From Schleiferilactobacillus harbinensis DSM 16991 (lineage in GTDB: Bacteria; Bacillota; Bacilli; Lactobacillales; Lactobacillaceae), in contig NZ_AUEH01000005.1 in the NCBI RefSeq assembly GCF_000425885.1, positions 1 to 64,000 of the forward strand: a DNA stretch of 64,000 nucleotides, written 5' to 3'. Positions 1 to 8,946 of the stretch are shown in pieces; position 1 is the first letter of the stretch; every line of letters starts with the position of its first letter. The position numbers and the translations under genes were made by a program. The notes beneath the pieces are model-generated. The model was not told the DNA's origin. It saw only the letters and a program-made list of their open reading frames with translations, and ran no database searches.

Positions 1-178
1 GTTGCTGGACTCGGCCGCGCTTAAGCTCACGGCTTACCGTACTAGGGGAATGATGGATGATGTGTGCAATATCGCGAATGGAATATTCATGGGAGTGCCA
101 AAGCGCATCAATTATTCCGCGCTCGCCCTCTGTGAGTTGAGTGTACGAGCCGAGACTGTTAGACTGATTGTGGGTCAT
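1..178 (-). CDS. IS30-family transposase, N-terminal part (cut by window edge)
   Basis: Reading the minus strand from the ATG at 178 gives 59 residues beginning MTHNQSNSLGSYTQLTEGER and continuing through SPSTVSRELKRGR, after which the window ends. This is the usual N-terminal helix-turn-helix of IS30-type transposases, which binds the terminal inverted repeats; the DDE catalytic part lies outside the window. Family assignment rests on the TQLTxxER start and the STVSRELKR recognition helix. The plus-strand frame over the same bases is only its shadow. Whether the element is intact cannot be judged here. Confidence 0.8.
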   Translation of the reverse strand, partial: MTHNQSNSLGSYTQLTEGERGIIDALWHSHEYSIRDIAHIIHHSPSTVSRELKRGRVQQ

Positions 179-457
179 GAAGGTCACCTTTCTTGGTAGT
201 TTAGTCGCTTCAAGGATAGGTCTTCATGGCCTATTTTGTTAAATCAACCCGGTCGATTGGTCTAACTCAATCGGTGTTGCACTTCAATTTTAAATCCGGC
301 AGTTTAATTCCTTGACATGGCACCATTATTACCATAGAGTAGATATTCAGTAACACATGTTTTCAATCATCTACCAACTTATAAATCTTTGTTAGATACA
401 TCCTAATTAGACGAATCCGGCGAAGTTGATATTGCACAGTGATACCAAATCATTATA
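179..457. other. IS30 element end and flanking AT-rich spacer
   Basis: No gene is seen here. The stretch upstream of the transposase start contains a segment around 262-300 (core TGTTGCACTTCAATTTT) of the kind found in IS30 terminal repeats, so the element probably ends near 275-300. The other end lies outside the window, so the repeat cannot be confirmed. The remaining bases are AT-rich, with no further structure that I can support. Confidence 0.35.
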
Positions 458-494
458 TTCGCCTTTTTCTATAAAATAATGTATAATAATGACG
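458..494 (+). promoter_or_regulatory. Probable promoter of the recombinase-like gene
   Basis: A perfect TATAAT lies at 482-487 with only a weak -35 (TTCGCC, 458-463) 18 bases upstream. The -10 falls inside the longer open frame that begins at 479, which supports translation starting at the ATG at 530 instead. Confidence 0.4.
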
Positions 495-529
495 GGCATC
501 TAATAGACACAGGAAATGAGGATTTTTGC

Positions 530-1138
530 ATGCGGATTGGCTTTACTCAAGGGGATCCTGCTGATTGTGATTTTCGACAGCAGATTGTGACACTGACAGC
601 AACCGGTGTTGATAGGCTCTTTTTAGAAGAGACCGCTGTCCCTGGTACGATTGGCAATCAATTACACGAGATGCTGGACAGTTTGCAGGCAGATGATGTA
701 GTGGTCATTCCGTCGCTGGCAGCATTAAGCGCAAGCAATACTCAGCTTATTGAACTTATTGATCAAATTTATCAAAAGAATGCTGTGTTGGATGTCTTGG
801 ATCTTAGGACATTTCAACAGAACACAACGTTGAAGATGCAGCGTATTCTCACGGCGACGGTGTTAGAGTCACTGCGCTATGCGCAAAAGATGGAACGCAA
901 GCGGCGGCGCGAACAGCAACGTAAGGGCATCATTTCTGCTCAGGCGGCGGGACGCTATCGCGGTAAGCAGCTGGAGTATTCGGATACCGCGCCGGATCCG
1001 AAGAAGCGGGAGATTTACCATCAGATTGTTTCGCTGCTGCAAGCGACGCCGCGGGTCGGTGTGAGTGAGATCATGCACCGCACTGGTGTTGCTCGACAGA
1101 CCGTTTACAATATTAAACATCGGCTCGAAAAGAAGTAA
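530..1138 (+). CDS. Serine recombinase/resolvase-like protein lacking catalytic residues
   Basis: This 202-residue protein has the layout of a small serine resolvase: an N-terminal alpha/beta domain (MRIGFTQGD...), a long basic helix near residues 120-150 (MERKRRREQQRKG) and a C-terminal helix-turn-helix near 175-200 (VSEIMHRTGVARQTVYNIK). In active family members the start reads YARVSTxxQ and a later motif reads LDRLxRS. Here those stretches are FTQGDPADC and LAALSAS, so the nucleophilic serine and the key arginines are missing. It is therefore probably not an active recombinase, and may act only as a DNA-binding protein. The start at 530 has a GAGG about 8 bases upstream; the earlier ATG at 479 overlaps the -10 box. 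It sits next to an IS30 element, and a hairpin follows at 1149-1190. Confidence 0.65.
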   Translation: MRIGFTQGDPADCDFRQQIVTLTATGVDRLFLEETAVPGTIGNQLHEMLDSLQADDVVVIPSLAALSASNTQLIELIDQIYQKNAVLDVLDLRTFQQNTTLKMQRILTATVLESLRYAQKMERKRRREQQRKGIISAQAAGRYRGKQLEYSDTAPDPKKREIYHQIVSLLQATPRVGVSEIMHRTGVARQTVYNIKHRLEKK

Positions 1139-1148
1139 AGTGCAGACA

Positions 1149-1190
1149 AATAGCGCATTGCTCGGGAAAGTTCTCAAGCAATGCGCTATT
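1149..1190. terminator. Hairpin between convergent genes
   Basis: A perfect 14-base inverted repeat (AATAGCGCATTGCT and its complement) surrounds a 14-base loop between the convergent recombinase-like gene and scrR. The T-tract is weak on both strands, so it is a probable bidirectional terminator without a strong tail. Confidence 0.5.
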
Positions 1191-1191
1191 C

Positions 1192-2178
1192 TTATGCCCA
1201 ATCAGCGTTCAGTGTTTCGCCGGGGCGGAGTTGTACCGGCAAGGGAGCAAGGTGCTTAGGCGGTTGGTCGTTGATGCAGGCTGTCAAAGTAGCAATGAGC
1301 AACTGGCCGAGGCCGGTGAAGGGCTGTTGAATGGTGGCCAGCTCTGGATGGTAGTCCCGCATGAACTGTGTGCCATCATAACCGATTACTTTCAACTGAG
1401 TGGGCACGTCAATACCGAGTTTAGCCGCTTCTTCCAGGACCAGCAGCGCGGTGAGGTCGTCGCTGCAGAAGATGCCGTCAATGGGTTGATTCTGCAGCAT
1501 AGTGCGAATCGTTATCCGTTTCACACTGGCGACGGTGTTGAAACCTAGCGGTGTGACTGTGGGTGTTAAACCGTGTTGGGCCATAACATCGGCGTAGGCC
1601 TGCTGCCGGGCATTGGTCGGTTCGCTGGTACCGGCAGAGCTGACCAGCATGACGATGTGGCGGCAGCCCTGGGCAATCAGTGCTTCGCTGGCGATACGGC
1701 CGCCCTGATAGTTATCGCTGATGACGATGGGGATCGTTGGCGCCAGATTCCGGTCGAAGGCGACGATGGGCAGCGCAATTTTCTGATACTCAGTAATCCC
1801 TAAGTTGTGGGTGCTGGTGATGATGCCGTCGACTTGGTTGGCGGCCAGCATGCGCAGGTAAGCCCGTTCCTTGTCGGCGTTGTTGGCCGAATTACAGAGG
1901 ATCGTCTTGTAGCCGGCGGCGAAGAGAGAGTTCTCTAGCGTTGCCACCAGTTCGCCGAAGAAGGGGTTGCTCACGGAAGGAAAAATCAGGCCGACAAGCT
2001 GGGTTTTCTTACCGGAAAGCGAGCGGGCCAGGTTGTTTGGCGCATAGTTGAGCTCGCGCATGGCGGCGAAGACCTTGGTCTTTGTTTTCTCGCTTAACGC
2101 ACCATAGTTATTGATCACGCGGGACACGGTGGTGGGAGAAACTCCTGCCACCTTGGCCACATCGTTCAGCGTTGCCAT
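1192..2178 (-). CDS. scrR: Sucrose operon repressor, LacI family
   Basis: The 328-residue product starts with a classic LacI helix-turn-helix (residues 1-25, ATLNDVAKVAGVSPTTVSRV) and hinge, followed by a periplasmic-binding-protein-like ligand domain with the motifs GLIFPSVSNPFFGEL and DGIITSTHN. It follows scrB by 10 bases and is the last gene of the scrA-scrB-scrR operon, so it is most likely the sucrose or fructose-phosphate responsive repressor of this operon. The 22-base palindrome at 5715-5736, overlapping the scrA promoter, is the likely operator. AGGAG precedes the ATG. The family call is firm; the ScrR role is inferred from the neighbours. Confidence 0.9.
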   Translation of the reverse strand: MATLNDVAKVAGVSPTTVSRVINNYGALSEKTKTKVFAAMRELNYAPNNLARSLSGKKTQLVGLIFPSVSNPFFGELVATLENSLFAAGYKTILCNSANNADKERAYLRMLAANQVDGIITSTHNLGITEYQKIALPIVAFDRNLAPTIPIVISDNYQGGRIASEALIAQGCRHIVMLVSSAGTSEPTNARQQAYADVMAQHGLTPTVTPLGFNTVASVKRITIRTMLQNQPIDGIFCSDDLTALLVLEEAAKLGIDVPTQLKVIGYDGTQFMRDYHPELATIQQPFTGLGQLLIATLTACINDQPPKHLAPLPVQLRPGETLNADWA

Positions 2179-2188
2179 AATCCCACTC

Positions 2189-3667
2189 CTAGTTGTTGTT
2201 GATATTCAGTGCCGTCAGCGGATACAGCGTCGCGTGCACCGCGTTGGGCGCTGATGTTTCGATTCGCAGCAGGTCTGCCGGAGTCTTCGGGAAGAACCGG
2301 ACCGTGCAGACTTTCTGACCGTGGTTAAAGTATAACTCCATCACGGAGGTATCGACGAATGCGTTCAGCAGGACAGGCTGACCGGCGGGGAGAGAGAAGC
2401 GGCGAGTCGTGCCGTATTTCTCAGCAAACGGGACACCGGCATGACTGCGGTCAACGATGACGGTACCGCTGGTCTGGTCAATGGTGACCTTCACGCCAGC
2501 AATGGTCAGCGTCACCGGCACTTGGCTATCTGAATGCAAGGCCAGCTCATAGTGGTCGCCGGTGCCGATGAAGGTCTCATCATTGCCGGCAATCGTCAGC
2601 GGCCGGGCTTCGCCGCGCAGGCTCTTGGTTTCGGCCACGGGATATTGATAGAGTTGGCCGTCGCGGTAGTGAAGCTCCTTAACGAGACTCAGACAGTTAG
2701 CCCAGCCGTCTTTGGTGTCCGGTGCGTCCGCGCCCGGCAGACCAATCCAGCTGTTCAGCAGCGTGCGGCCGTCTGGTGCGACAAATGCCTGGGAGGCATA
2801 GACGTCGAAACCTTCATCGAGATTGACGGGCGTGGTTGGATTGATCAGCGTCCGGGTGTCCCAGTTCACATCGTCCGCGGTGATGACCATGTTCGGGAAG
2901 ATATTTTGATAGGCAGCGATTCCCTGGTTGAGACCTTGGGGACAGAAGATGAACGCTTGGTGACCGTCAACACTTACTAAGTTGGGACATTCCACCATGA
3001 AGCCGTAACCGGCATCCCGGCCGGTATGGAGGATACCCTTGAAGCGCAGCGTATCAATACTTGGGCCTTCATAGATCAATGGAAAACCCTGTTTTTGATC
3101 AGATTGGCCGCCGATCAGAACACGATAGCCGCCTTCGGTTGTCCGAGTGATCTGCGGGTCGCGGAACTCATTGGTGAATCCAGTCGGCGGGGTGCTGATC
3201 AACGGCTCAGGCAATTTGGTGACCTTGCCCGCTGTATCCAGCCAAGCGCCGACTTGATACGAATGGCGGTGCCATTCGTGGTCGCGGACGTTGCCGGTGT
3301 ACATCAGGAAGAGCTTATCGTCCATCGGTAAAGCAGACCCGGAGAAGGCCCCCTGGGCATCGTAGGGCGTGTCTGGAATGAGGGCTTCGCCGTCGTTGTG
3401 CCAATGGATGAGGTCGGTGCTGCTCATCCGGACCCATGATTTCAGACCGTGTACTGGACCAAAAGGATAGGCTTGATAGAAGAGCTGCCAGCGGCCGTTG
3501 AAGAAGCTGAAGCCGTTGGGATCGTTGAGGAGGCCGGTGGTTGGCTGGATGTGGTAGTGCAGACGCCAAGGCGACGCCTGTACCTGGTTGCGGAGATTAA
3601 CCAAGTATTTGGCCGGCCAGTCTCTATAGGGCCGATAGCGTAATTCAGTGGTCCATTCGTCAATCAT
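2189..3667 (-). CDS. scrB: Sucrose-6-phosphate hydrolase (GH32)
   Basis: The 492-residue cytoplasmic protein hydrolyses sucrose-6-phosphate, delivered by the PTS, to glucose-6-phosphate and fructose. It shows the GH32 signatures: LLNDPNG with the nucleophile Asp near residue 49, FRDPQI with the transition-state Asp near 170, and ECPNL with the acid/base Glu near 228. A C-terminal beta-sandwich follows from about residue 350. No signal peptide is seen. AAAGGAG lies 7 bases before the ATG. It is 18 bases downstream of scrA and 10 bases upstream of scrR on the same strand, which fixes its role. Confidence 0.94.
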   Translation of the reverse strand: MIDEWTTELRYRPYRDWPAKYLVNLRNQVQASPWRLHYHIQPTTGLLNDPNGFSFFNGRWQLFYQAYPFGPVHGLKSWVRMSSTDLIHWHNDGEALIPDTPYDAQGAFSGSALPMDDKLFLMYTGNVRDHEWHRHSYQVGAWLDTAGKVTKLPEPLISTPPTGFTNEFRDPQITRTTEGGYRVLIGGQSDQKQGFPLIYEGPSIDTLRFKGILHTGRDAGYGFMVECPNLVSVDGHQAFIFCPQGLNQGIAAYQNIFPNMVITADDVNWDTRTLINPTTPVNLDEGFDVYASQAFVAPDGRTLLNSWIGLPGADAPDTKDGWANCLSLVKELHYRDGQLYQYPVAETKSLRGEARPLTIAGNDETFIGTGDHYELALHSDSQVPVTLTIAGVKVTIDQTSGTVIVDRSHAGVPFAEKYGTTRRFSLPAGQPVLLNAFVDTSVMELYFNHGQKVCTVRFFPKTPADLLRIETSAPNAVHATLYPLTALNINNN

Positions 3668-3685
3668 ATGAGCACTCCTTTCGAA

Positions 3686-5647
3686 TTAAATGTTGGCAGC
3701 AACGGGCGCGTTGGCGGACGGCGCGGTCAGAGCAATGAGCTGCTGATCGGCCTGGACAGTATCCTGCGAGATCGGCTGGACGTCAGCGTAGTTGCCGGTA
3801 TTGGTGATGACGACCATGACTGTGTCATCGTAACCGGCTTGTTTCAGCGCAGTGCGGTCGAATGTACCGAGTTCAGCGCCAGCGGTGACTTGATCGCCCT
3901 GTTGGACGGTGCTCGCGAAGTGTTCGCCCTTTAAGTTCACGGTGTCGATGCCCAAGTGAACCAGAATCTCAGCACCGTCATTGGACTTGATGCCGTAAGC
4001 GTGCTTCGTCGGATAAGCCACGGTGACGATACCAGTCGCTGGAGAAACAACTTGATCAGAGTCGGGGACGATTGCGATGCCTTTGCCCATGATGCCGGTA
4101 GCGAAGACTTGGTCGTTGACTTTGCTAATGTCTTCGACTTTGCCGGTGACAGGCGCAACGATGACTTCGTCGCTGACAGTCGGTGCAACGGGTTCACCGG
4201 TCACGTCGGATGTTTCAGGTTGTTGTGCCGGTGCCTTTAGGACACGCTTGGCATAAACGAAGGTGGTGGAGAAAGAAATAACCAAAGAAACAACCGCACA
4301 AAGCAGGAATAAAGGAATTGATTGGGTAGCAATGGAAACAAAACCAATCAAACCAGCCGGTCCCATAGAAACAGATAGGACATGGAACATCCCAAGCATT
4401 GCACTAGCAATGCCAGAAGCAATGGCCGCACAGATGAACGGAAACTTCAATTTCAAGTTAACCCCGAAAATTGCTGGCTCGGTGATCCCCAACATGGCGG
4501 AAACACTGGATGCAGAAGCCAGCGCCTTTTGCTTACTATCTTTGGTTGCAAAGAAGATTGCCGCAGCCGCGCCACCTTGAGCAATATTTGCCATAGAAGC
4601 GACTGGGAAGATGAAGGAGCCGCCAGTCGTGGCTTTTTGTGCCAATAACTGTGTTTCGATTGCGGGGAAAGTCTGGTGTAAACCGGTGATGACGATAGCG
4701 GAGTAGAACAGACCGAAAATACCCATGCCAATCCAACCGGTCGTGCTATAAAGCCAAACCAGTCCGCTAGTTAAACCATCACTGACAGTCCGCAGAACAG
4801 GGCCAACGATGGTGAAGGTCAGAAAGCCAGTGATAATGATTGCCAGCATCGGTGTGAAGGTAAAGTCGACTGCACCCTTGAGGTGCTTATGGAAGAATTT
4901 CTCCAAAGTAGCCAGAATAAAGGCAACACCGAGGATTGGCAGTACTTGGCCTTGGTAACCGGCCTGAGCAATGTGCATTCCGAAAACGTCCCAATAGGGC
5001 ATCTTGCCTGCCGCTTGCACAGCGGCAACGCTGTAGCCGCTGACCAGTGACGGCAGGACCATAATCATGCCCATCGTGGCACCTAAGTAAGGATTACCGC
5101 CGAAGCGTTTCGTGGCGGAGTAGCCAATTAGGATTGGTAAGAAAGCAAACGGTGCAGAAGCCATGGCATTGACCATGTCAGCGAAGCCTTTGATACCAGG
5201 CACCATTTGTACGACCGATTGGGCGCCGAACAGATTCGGCGCAGTGAGGACGTTATTCAGCGCCATCAGCAACCCGCCAGCAACCAAGGCTGGGATAATC
5301 GGAATAAAAATATCAGAAAGCAGCTTGAATAAATTCAAAATTGGATTTTGTTTGCCGGCTGATGCAGCGACTTTCTTCAAATCATCTGTCGTCGCTTCTT
5401 TTAAACCAGTCAGTTGGATGAGGTGGTCGTAAACCTTGTCGACATCTCCCGGTCCGATGATGATCTGGTACTGGCCGTTGGTTTCGAATGTACCTTTTAC
5501 ATCCGGGTCATTGTCCAACGCTGTCTGGTTGATTTTCTTATCGTCTTTCAGTACCAACCGCAACCGCGTGGCACAGTGTGCAGCGGCTTGGATGTTGTCT
5601 TTGCCAATGTCCGCTAGCACACGTTTGGCAACTTCGTCATGCTTCAT
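3686..5647 (-). CDS. scrA: Sucrose-specific PTS transporter, EIIBCA fusion
   Basis: This protein (653 residues from the chosen start) imports and phosphorylates sucrose. The order is IIB at residues 1-90, with the phosphocysteine in AAHCATRLR; membrane IIC at about 100-460, with many hydrophobic segments; then a IIA domain of the Crr type, with the phosphohistidine in [10 protein letters not shown]. All three phosphotransfer domains look complete. The ATG at 5647 is preferred to one 14 codons upstream because GGGAGG sits about 10 bases before it and the IIB fold begins directly ([10 protein letters not shown]). It is the first gene of the scr operon, with the promoter and operator at 5695-5736. 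Confidence 0.92.
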   Translation of the reverse strand: MKHDEVAKRVLADIGKDNIQAAAHCATRLRLVLKDDKKINQTALDNDPDVKGTFETNGQYQIIIGPGDVDKVYDHLIQLTGLKEATTDDLKKVAASAGKQNPILNLFKLLSDIFIPIIPALVAGGLLMALNNVLTAPNLFGAQSVVQMVPGIKGFADMVNAMASAPFAFLPILIGYSATKRFGGNPYLGATMGMIMVLPSLVSGYSVAAVQAAGKMPYWDVFGMHIAQAGYQGQVLPILGVAFILATLEKFFHKHLKGAVDFTFTPMLAIIITGFLTFTIVGPVLRTVSDGLTSGLVWLYSTTGWIGMGIFGLFYSAIVITGLHQTFPAIETQLLAQKATTGGSFIFPVASMANIAQGGAAAAIFFATKDSKQKALASASSVSAMLGITEPAIFGVNLKLKFPFICAAIASGIASAMLGMFHVLSVSMGPAGLIGFVSIATQSIPLFLLCAVVSLVISFSTTFVYAKRVLKAPAQQPETSDVTGEPVAPTVSDEVIVAPVTGKVEDISKVNDQVFATGIMGKGIAIVPDSDQVVSPATGIVTVAYPTKHAYGIKSNDGAEILVHLGIDTVNLKGEHFASTVQQGDQVTAGAELGTFDRTALKQAGYDDTVMVVITNTGNYADVQPISQDTVQADQQLIALTAPSANAPVAANI

Positions 5648-5694
5648 AATGGTGATCCTCCCTTTGATCGTTCCGTTAAGCCTTTTCATTTAGA

Positions 5695-5736
5695 AGTGTA
5701 ACCGGCTTCAGAATAATTGTCAAGCGTTTGACAATT
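5695..5736 (-). promoter_or_regulatory. scrA promoter with ScrR operator
   Basis: On the minus strand a TTGACA (complement at 5718-5723) and TACACT (complement at 5695-5700) are separated by 17 bases. The -35 lies inside a 22-base palindrome at 5715-5736 whose 9-base arms AATTGTCAA and TTGACAATT match perfectly around a central CG. This is the form of LacI-family operators, and the placement would block RNA polymerase. Binding by ScrR is an inference. Confidence 0.8.
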
Positions 5737-5816
5737 TGACGTACAGAGACATTATTGAACGTTGACACGAAAGCATCTATGAGTAGCCAACGTGAGCCAT
5801 TTATAAATGGAGACAC

Positions 5817-5846
5817 AAAAAAACGACCCCGGTACGGGATCGTCGC
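5817..5846 (-). terminator. Rho-independent terminator of the Ser-rich lipoprotein gene
   Basis: On the minus strand, CGATCCCG pairs with CGGGGTCG around a three-base loop and is followed by seven T residues. It lies just past the stop at 5863. Confidence 0.85.
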
Positions 5847-5862
5847 TGAATCAAATACGCGA

Positions 5863-6345
5863 TTAGTAAACCTTAACGAGCTGAATCGTGCCGTCGGTGA
5901 ACACGTTGTACAAGGCAACCGTGCTGCGGCCGTTGTTCTTGCCGACTTCAATCTGGTAACCAGACTTGCCGTTCACATTGACTTGTTGATCGAATGCATA
6001 AACGAGCGGCGCGTCCGCAGCAAACTTAGCAGCGGCGGTGGGCTTCAATGCATTGATAGCCGCGTCGGAGCTGGTAATCTGTGCCGTTGTACTGCTTGAG
6101 CTGCTGGCAGTACTTGAACTGCTAGCAGATGAACTGCTGCTGGTGCTATCCGAGGATGAACTGCTGGTCGTGGACGAGCTTTCGGACTCGCTGCTGCTCT
6201 TCTTTGAGCCGCTGTCTTTCTTAACTGTTTCAGTCTTCGATGTACTGCTGGAAGCAGCACTCTGGTTGTTACCTGCGCTGCACGCGCCTAACGTGAGCAA
6301 GAGTGCGGCGCTAAGTAACGGTAACGCGATCTTCTTCTTAAGCAT
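5863..6345 (-). CDS. Ser-rich lipoprotein of unknown function
   Basis: This 160-residue protein has a lipoprotein signal (MLKKKIALPLLSAALLLTLG, lipobox LGAC with Cys at residue 22). A long low-complexity stretch of Ser with some Thr, Glu, Lys and Asp follows (about 30-95), then a compact C-terminal domain of about 60 residues ending near VALYNVFTDGTIQLVKVY. The Ser-rich part is probably a flexible spacer through the cell wall. The last domain resembles small beta-rich lipoprotein domains, but I cannot name a family. GGAGG precedes the ATG. It has its own terminator and is probably monocistronic. Confidence 0.8.
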   Translation of the reverse strand: MLKKKIALPLLSAALLLTLGACSAGNNQSAASSSTSKTETVKKDSGSKKSSSESESSSTTSSSSSDSTSSSSSASSSSTASSSSSTTAQITSSDAAINALKPTAAAKFAADAPLVYAFDQQVNVNGKSGYQIEVGKNNGRSTVALYNVFTDGTIQLVKVY

Positions 6346-6375
6346 GGGTGTGACCTCCTTACTTGATATATTGTA

Positions 6376-7341
6376 CTACGAAAGCGAGCTGAAACCATTA
6401 GGATGGTCTGTATATTGTGCTTCGATCCATTGGTTGCCGCCTAGGTTGTACCAGTAATGGCCGTCAACCTGCGTTTGCTTGAGGACCTTCCAGCGGCTAG
6501 CGTGCTTCAATGTGCGGCCCGCATAGGAACGGCTGCTGGCATACCCATTCCAGAGCGCAATGCCGTAGCCGGGTACATATTTGATCTGAGCCACCGCGTT
6601 TTGAGTCACCGTCGGGGTGGTCGGCGTGCCAGTATCAATATTGGTGCCACCGGTGCTGCTCGAACTAGTCCCAGTAAAGAGGCCGCCGAAATCATAACTC
6701 ATGTCCACGTGCTGGCCATTGTAATTATTGGTGTACTGCCAGGCCGTCGCATTGTCCACACCAGGCATATTGACGCCATAATTTGCTACCCAAATCGGAT
6801 AATTGCGGGGAACTTTGTTGGCCCAGAACCAGGAGGCCATGGAGTAGGTGACTTGATTATTGAAACCGCGGGCGGCAAGCTGGCTCTGGAAGGAGACGGT
6901 GTCATTGTAGGGATCGGGTAGTGAAGAATCTTCCACATCAGCCACCACAACGGTATCTGTGCCTAAATTATATTTGGCAGCGGTGTCCGCAAAGAAGTCA
7001 GCTTCATTCTTTGCATCCTGTGCGCCGCTATACTGGGCATAATGATATAAGCTGACTTTTAAACCGGCTGCTTGGGCCGCTTTGATTTGAGCCCCAGCCT
7101 TAGGATTGACGTAGGCGGCGCCGTCAGCGCTGCCTTCGGTCAATTTAATGACCACCCCGGCGATTTTATTGGTAGATAAAGACTTAAAGAAAACAACGTC
7201 ATCTGGCTGATAGCTGGCGACGTCGGCAAATTGGCCAACGATCGCGGCGTCAGCGTTCGAAACGAAGGTGGCGGTACCGACCCCAATTCCGAGTAACAGG
7301 GCAATACCCAGCTTCTGAACGATCTTGCGTGAATGGTGCAA
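6376..7341 (-). CDS. Secreted GH25 lysozyme-like muramidase with one wall-binding repeat
   Basis: The product is 321 residues with a signal peptide (about 1-32). A GH25 domain follows at 34-225 (FADVASYQPDDV..., VVVADVEDSS, YSMASWFWANK, YPIWVANYG) and a C-terminal SLAP-like repeat at about 250-312 (VPGYGIALWNGY ... YWYNLGGNQWIE). GH25 enzymes cut the MurNAc-GlcNAc bond of peptidoglycan; the repeat probably anchors the enzyme to the wall. The start codon is TTG, placed 7 bases after a GGAGG; the neighbouring paralogue has ATG at the same place. It is a tandem paralogue of the gene at 7598-8767, and a probable autolysin. Confidence 0.87.
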   Translation of the reverse strand: MHHSRKIVQKLGIALLLGIGVGTATFVSNADAAIVGQFADVASYQPDDVVFFKSLSTNKIAGVVIKLTEGSADGAAYVNPKAGAQIKAAQAAGLKVSLYHYAQYSGAQDAKNEADFFADTAAKYNLGTDTVVVADVEDSSLPDPYNDTVSFQSQLAARGFNNQVTYSMASWFWANKVPRNYPIWVANYGVNMPGVDNATAWQYTNNYNGQHVDMSYDFGGLFTGTSSSSTGGTNIDTGTPTTPTVTQNAVAQIKYVPGYGIALWNGYASSRSYAGRTLKHASRWKVLKQTQVDGHYWYNLGGNQWIEAQYTDHPNGFSSLS

Positions 7342-7555
7342 TCGAATTCCTCCTCATAGAGTTGGCAACTTGACGCCTGTCGAGTGCCCAGCTCAGGTTT
7401 ATGTACTCCCACAAGGATAACAGATAATCGGCTGGTCTACATTACCATTCCTTAACTTTTTTGTCAGACATTCTGGGAGTCTCCTAGGCCGATTGCGCCC
7501 ACCTGGTCGCCCGGTTTCTTATATTCCATTTATTTTCAAAAATTGGTTCAACCAA

Positions 7556-7583
7556 TAAAAAAGCGGCCGTCACGCGGTCGCTT
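7556..7583 (-). terminator. Terminator after the second GH25 gene
   Basis: On the minus strand, AAGCGACCG pairs with CGGCCGCTT (one mismatch) and is followed by a run of T. It separates the two GH25 genes into independent transcripts. The 256 bases between the genes otherwise hold only the AT-rich promoter side of the gene at 6376-7341. Confidence 0.8.
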
Positions 7584-7597
7584 CAAATCAACACTCT

Positions 7598-8767
7598 TTA
7601 TTGGAAAGCAGGTAAGCCGTTAGGGCTGTCAGTGTACTGACCTTCAACCCATTGGTCACCGCCAAGATTGTACCAATATTCACCATCCACGTATTTCTCA
7701 CCGTAGACAGCCCAGCTGGAGGCGTTGGCTAATGTCCGGCCAGCGTACTTGCGGCTGGCACCGTAGCCGTTCCATAAGGCGATTCCGTAGCCCGGGACAT
7801 ACTTAATGGTGATGGCCTTGGAGTTAGATGACCCGTTGGAGTTGATCGTGGTCACGCCGTCCATGCCGGTTGGCGCATACGTGTACTTGCCTTGGATCCA
7901 TTGGTTGCCGCCCAAGTTGTACCAGTATTCACCGTCGGCATAAGTCTGGGCAAGTACCTTCCACTTTGAACCGGTCAATAATGTTCGGCCGGCATAAGTC
8001 CGGTTGGCACCATAACCGTTCCACAGCGCGATACCATAGCCGGGAATGTAGTTGATTGTGGCGGTATCGCCAGTGCTCGGGGCCGTCGTGCCGGTATTGC
8101 TGCCGGTAGTGAAGATGCCTGAGAAGTCATAGCTCATATCGACGCTTTGACCATTGTAGTTGCTGGTGTATTGCCACGCCGCAGCGTTGTCCACACCGGG
8201 CTTGTCCACACCGTAGTTGGCGACCCAAATGGGATAATTGCGGGGCAGTTTGTTGGCCCAGAACCAAGAGGCCATGGAATAAGTGACTTGATTGTTGTAG
8301 CCTAGCCGAGCCAATTCCTGTTGGAACGTGACCGTGTCGCCGTAAGGATTGCTCAAGGAATTGTCCTCGACATCGGCAACCATAACGGTATCTTTACCCA
8401 GACCATATTTTGCGGCTTGGCCAGCAAAGAAATCAGCTTCGGCCTTCGCCGCACTCGCCCCGTTATACCGGGCGTAGTGGTATAGGCTGACCTTCAGGCC
8501 TGCTGCTTGCGCAGAGGCAATTTGGTTGGCAGCCTTCGGGTTAACATAGGCACCGCTGCCGCTGCCTTCAGTGATCTTCACGACAACGCCGGCCACTTGA
8601 TTAGTCGCAAGATTCTTGAAGAAAAGAACGTCATCTGGTTGATAGCTGGCGACGTCAGCGAACATACCGTATGTCGTTGCTTGGGCGATTGAATTGAAAC
8701 CGAACAAAGCAACGAAGAATGTCAGAAACGCGGTCAGCAGGACCCGTTTCTTCCTTGAACTGTGCAT
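7598..8767 (-). CDS. Secreted GH25 lysozyme-like muramidase with two wall-binding repeats
   Basis: At 389 residues this is the longer paralogue of the neighbouring GH25 gene. It has a signal peptide (1-30), a GH25 domain (about 32-228, FADVASYQPDDV and VMVADVEDNS) and two SLAP-like repeats of about 60 residues each (near 240-300 and 320-380), both with the pattern PGYGIALWNGYGA...YAGRTL...YWYNLGG.QW. The second repeat is the extra one relative to its neighbour, so repeat number has changed after gene duplication. GGAGG lies 8 bases before the ATG. It is likely a wall-bound autolysin. Confidence 0.87.
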   Translation of the reverse strand: MHSSRKKRVLLTAFLTFFVALFGFNSIAQATTYGMFADVASYQPDDVLFFKNLATNQVAGVVVKITEGSGSGAYVNPKAANQIASAQAAGLKVSLYHYARYNGASAAKAEADFFAGQAAKYGLGKDTVMVADVEDNSLSNPYGDTVTFQQELARLGYNNQVTYSMASWFWANKLPRNYPIWVANYGVDKPGVDNAAAWQYTSNYNGQSVDMSYDFSGIFTTGSNTGTTAPSTGDTATINYIPGYGIALWNGYGANRTYAGRTLLTGSKWKVLAQTYADGEYWYNLGGNQWIQGKYTYAPTGMDGVTTINSNGSSNSKAITIKYVPGYGIALWNGYGASRKYAGRTLANASSWAVYGEKYVDGEYWYNLGGDQWVEGQYTDSPNGLPAFQ

Positions 8768-8892
8768 GCGAATTCCTCCTAAGTGTTTTAAGAAATGCTT
8801 AATACATCTCCTCTAGTATACATGGTGAAGTTCGTGCACTGCATTACTATCTGTTTACAAAATCTTTAAGGGCCGGCCCCGCGATTACTGCT

Positions 8893-8936
8893 TAAAAAAT
8901 AACAAATGGGTCAGGCTGTGTCAGCTTGGCCCATTC
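8893..8936 (-). terminator. Terminator of the methionine operon
   Basis: On the minus strand, AATGGGCCAAGCTG pairs imperfectly with CAGCCTGACCCATT and is followed by a T-rich tail. It lies just after the stop of the last gene at 8947. Confidence 0.75.
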
Positions 8937-8946
8937 GATGTCAGGG

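Noticed and set aside
2-199. 65-residue plus-strand ORF
   Set aside because: It is the shadow of the IS30 transposase N-terminus on the minus strand, which has recognisable family sequence.
479-529. Upstream start for the recombinase-like gene
   Set aside because: The added codons overlap a TATAAT box and have no ribosome binding site; family sequence begins at 530.
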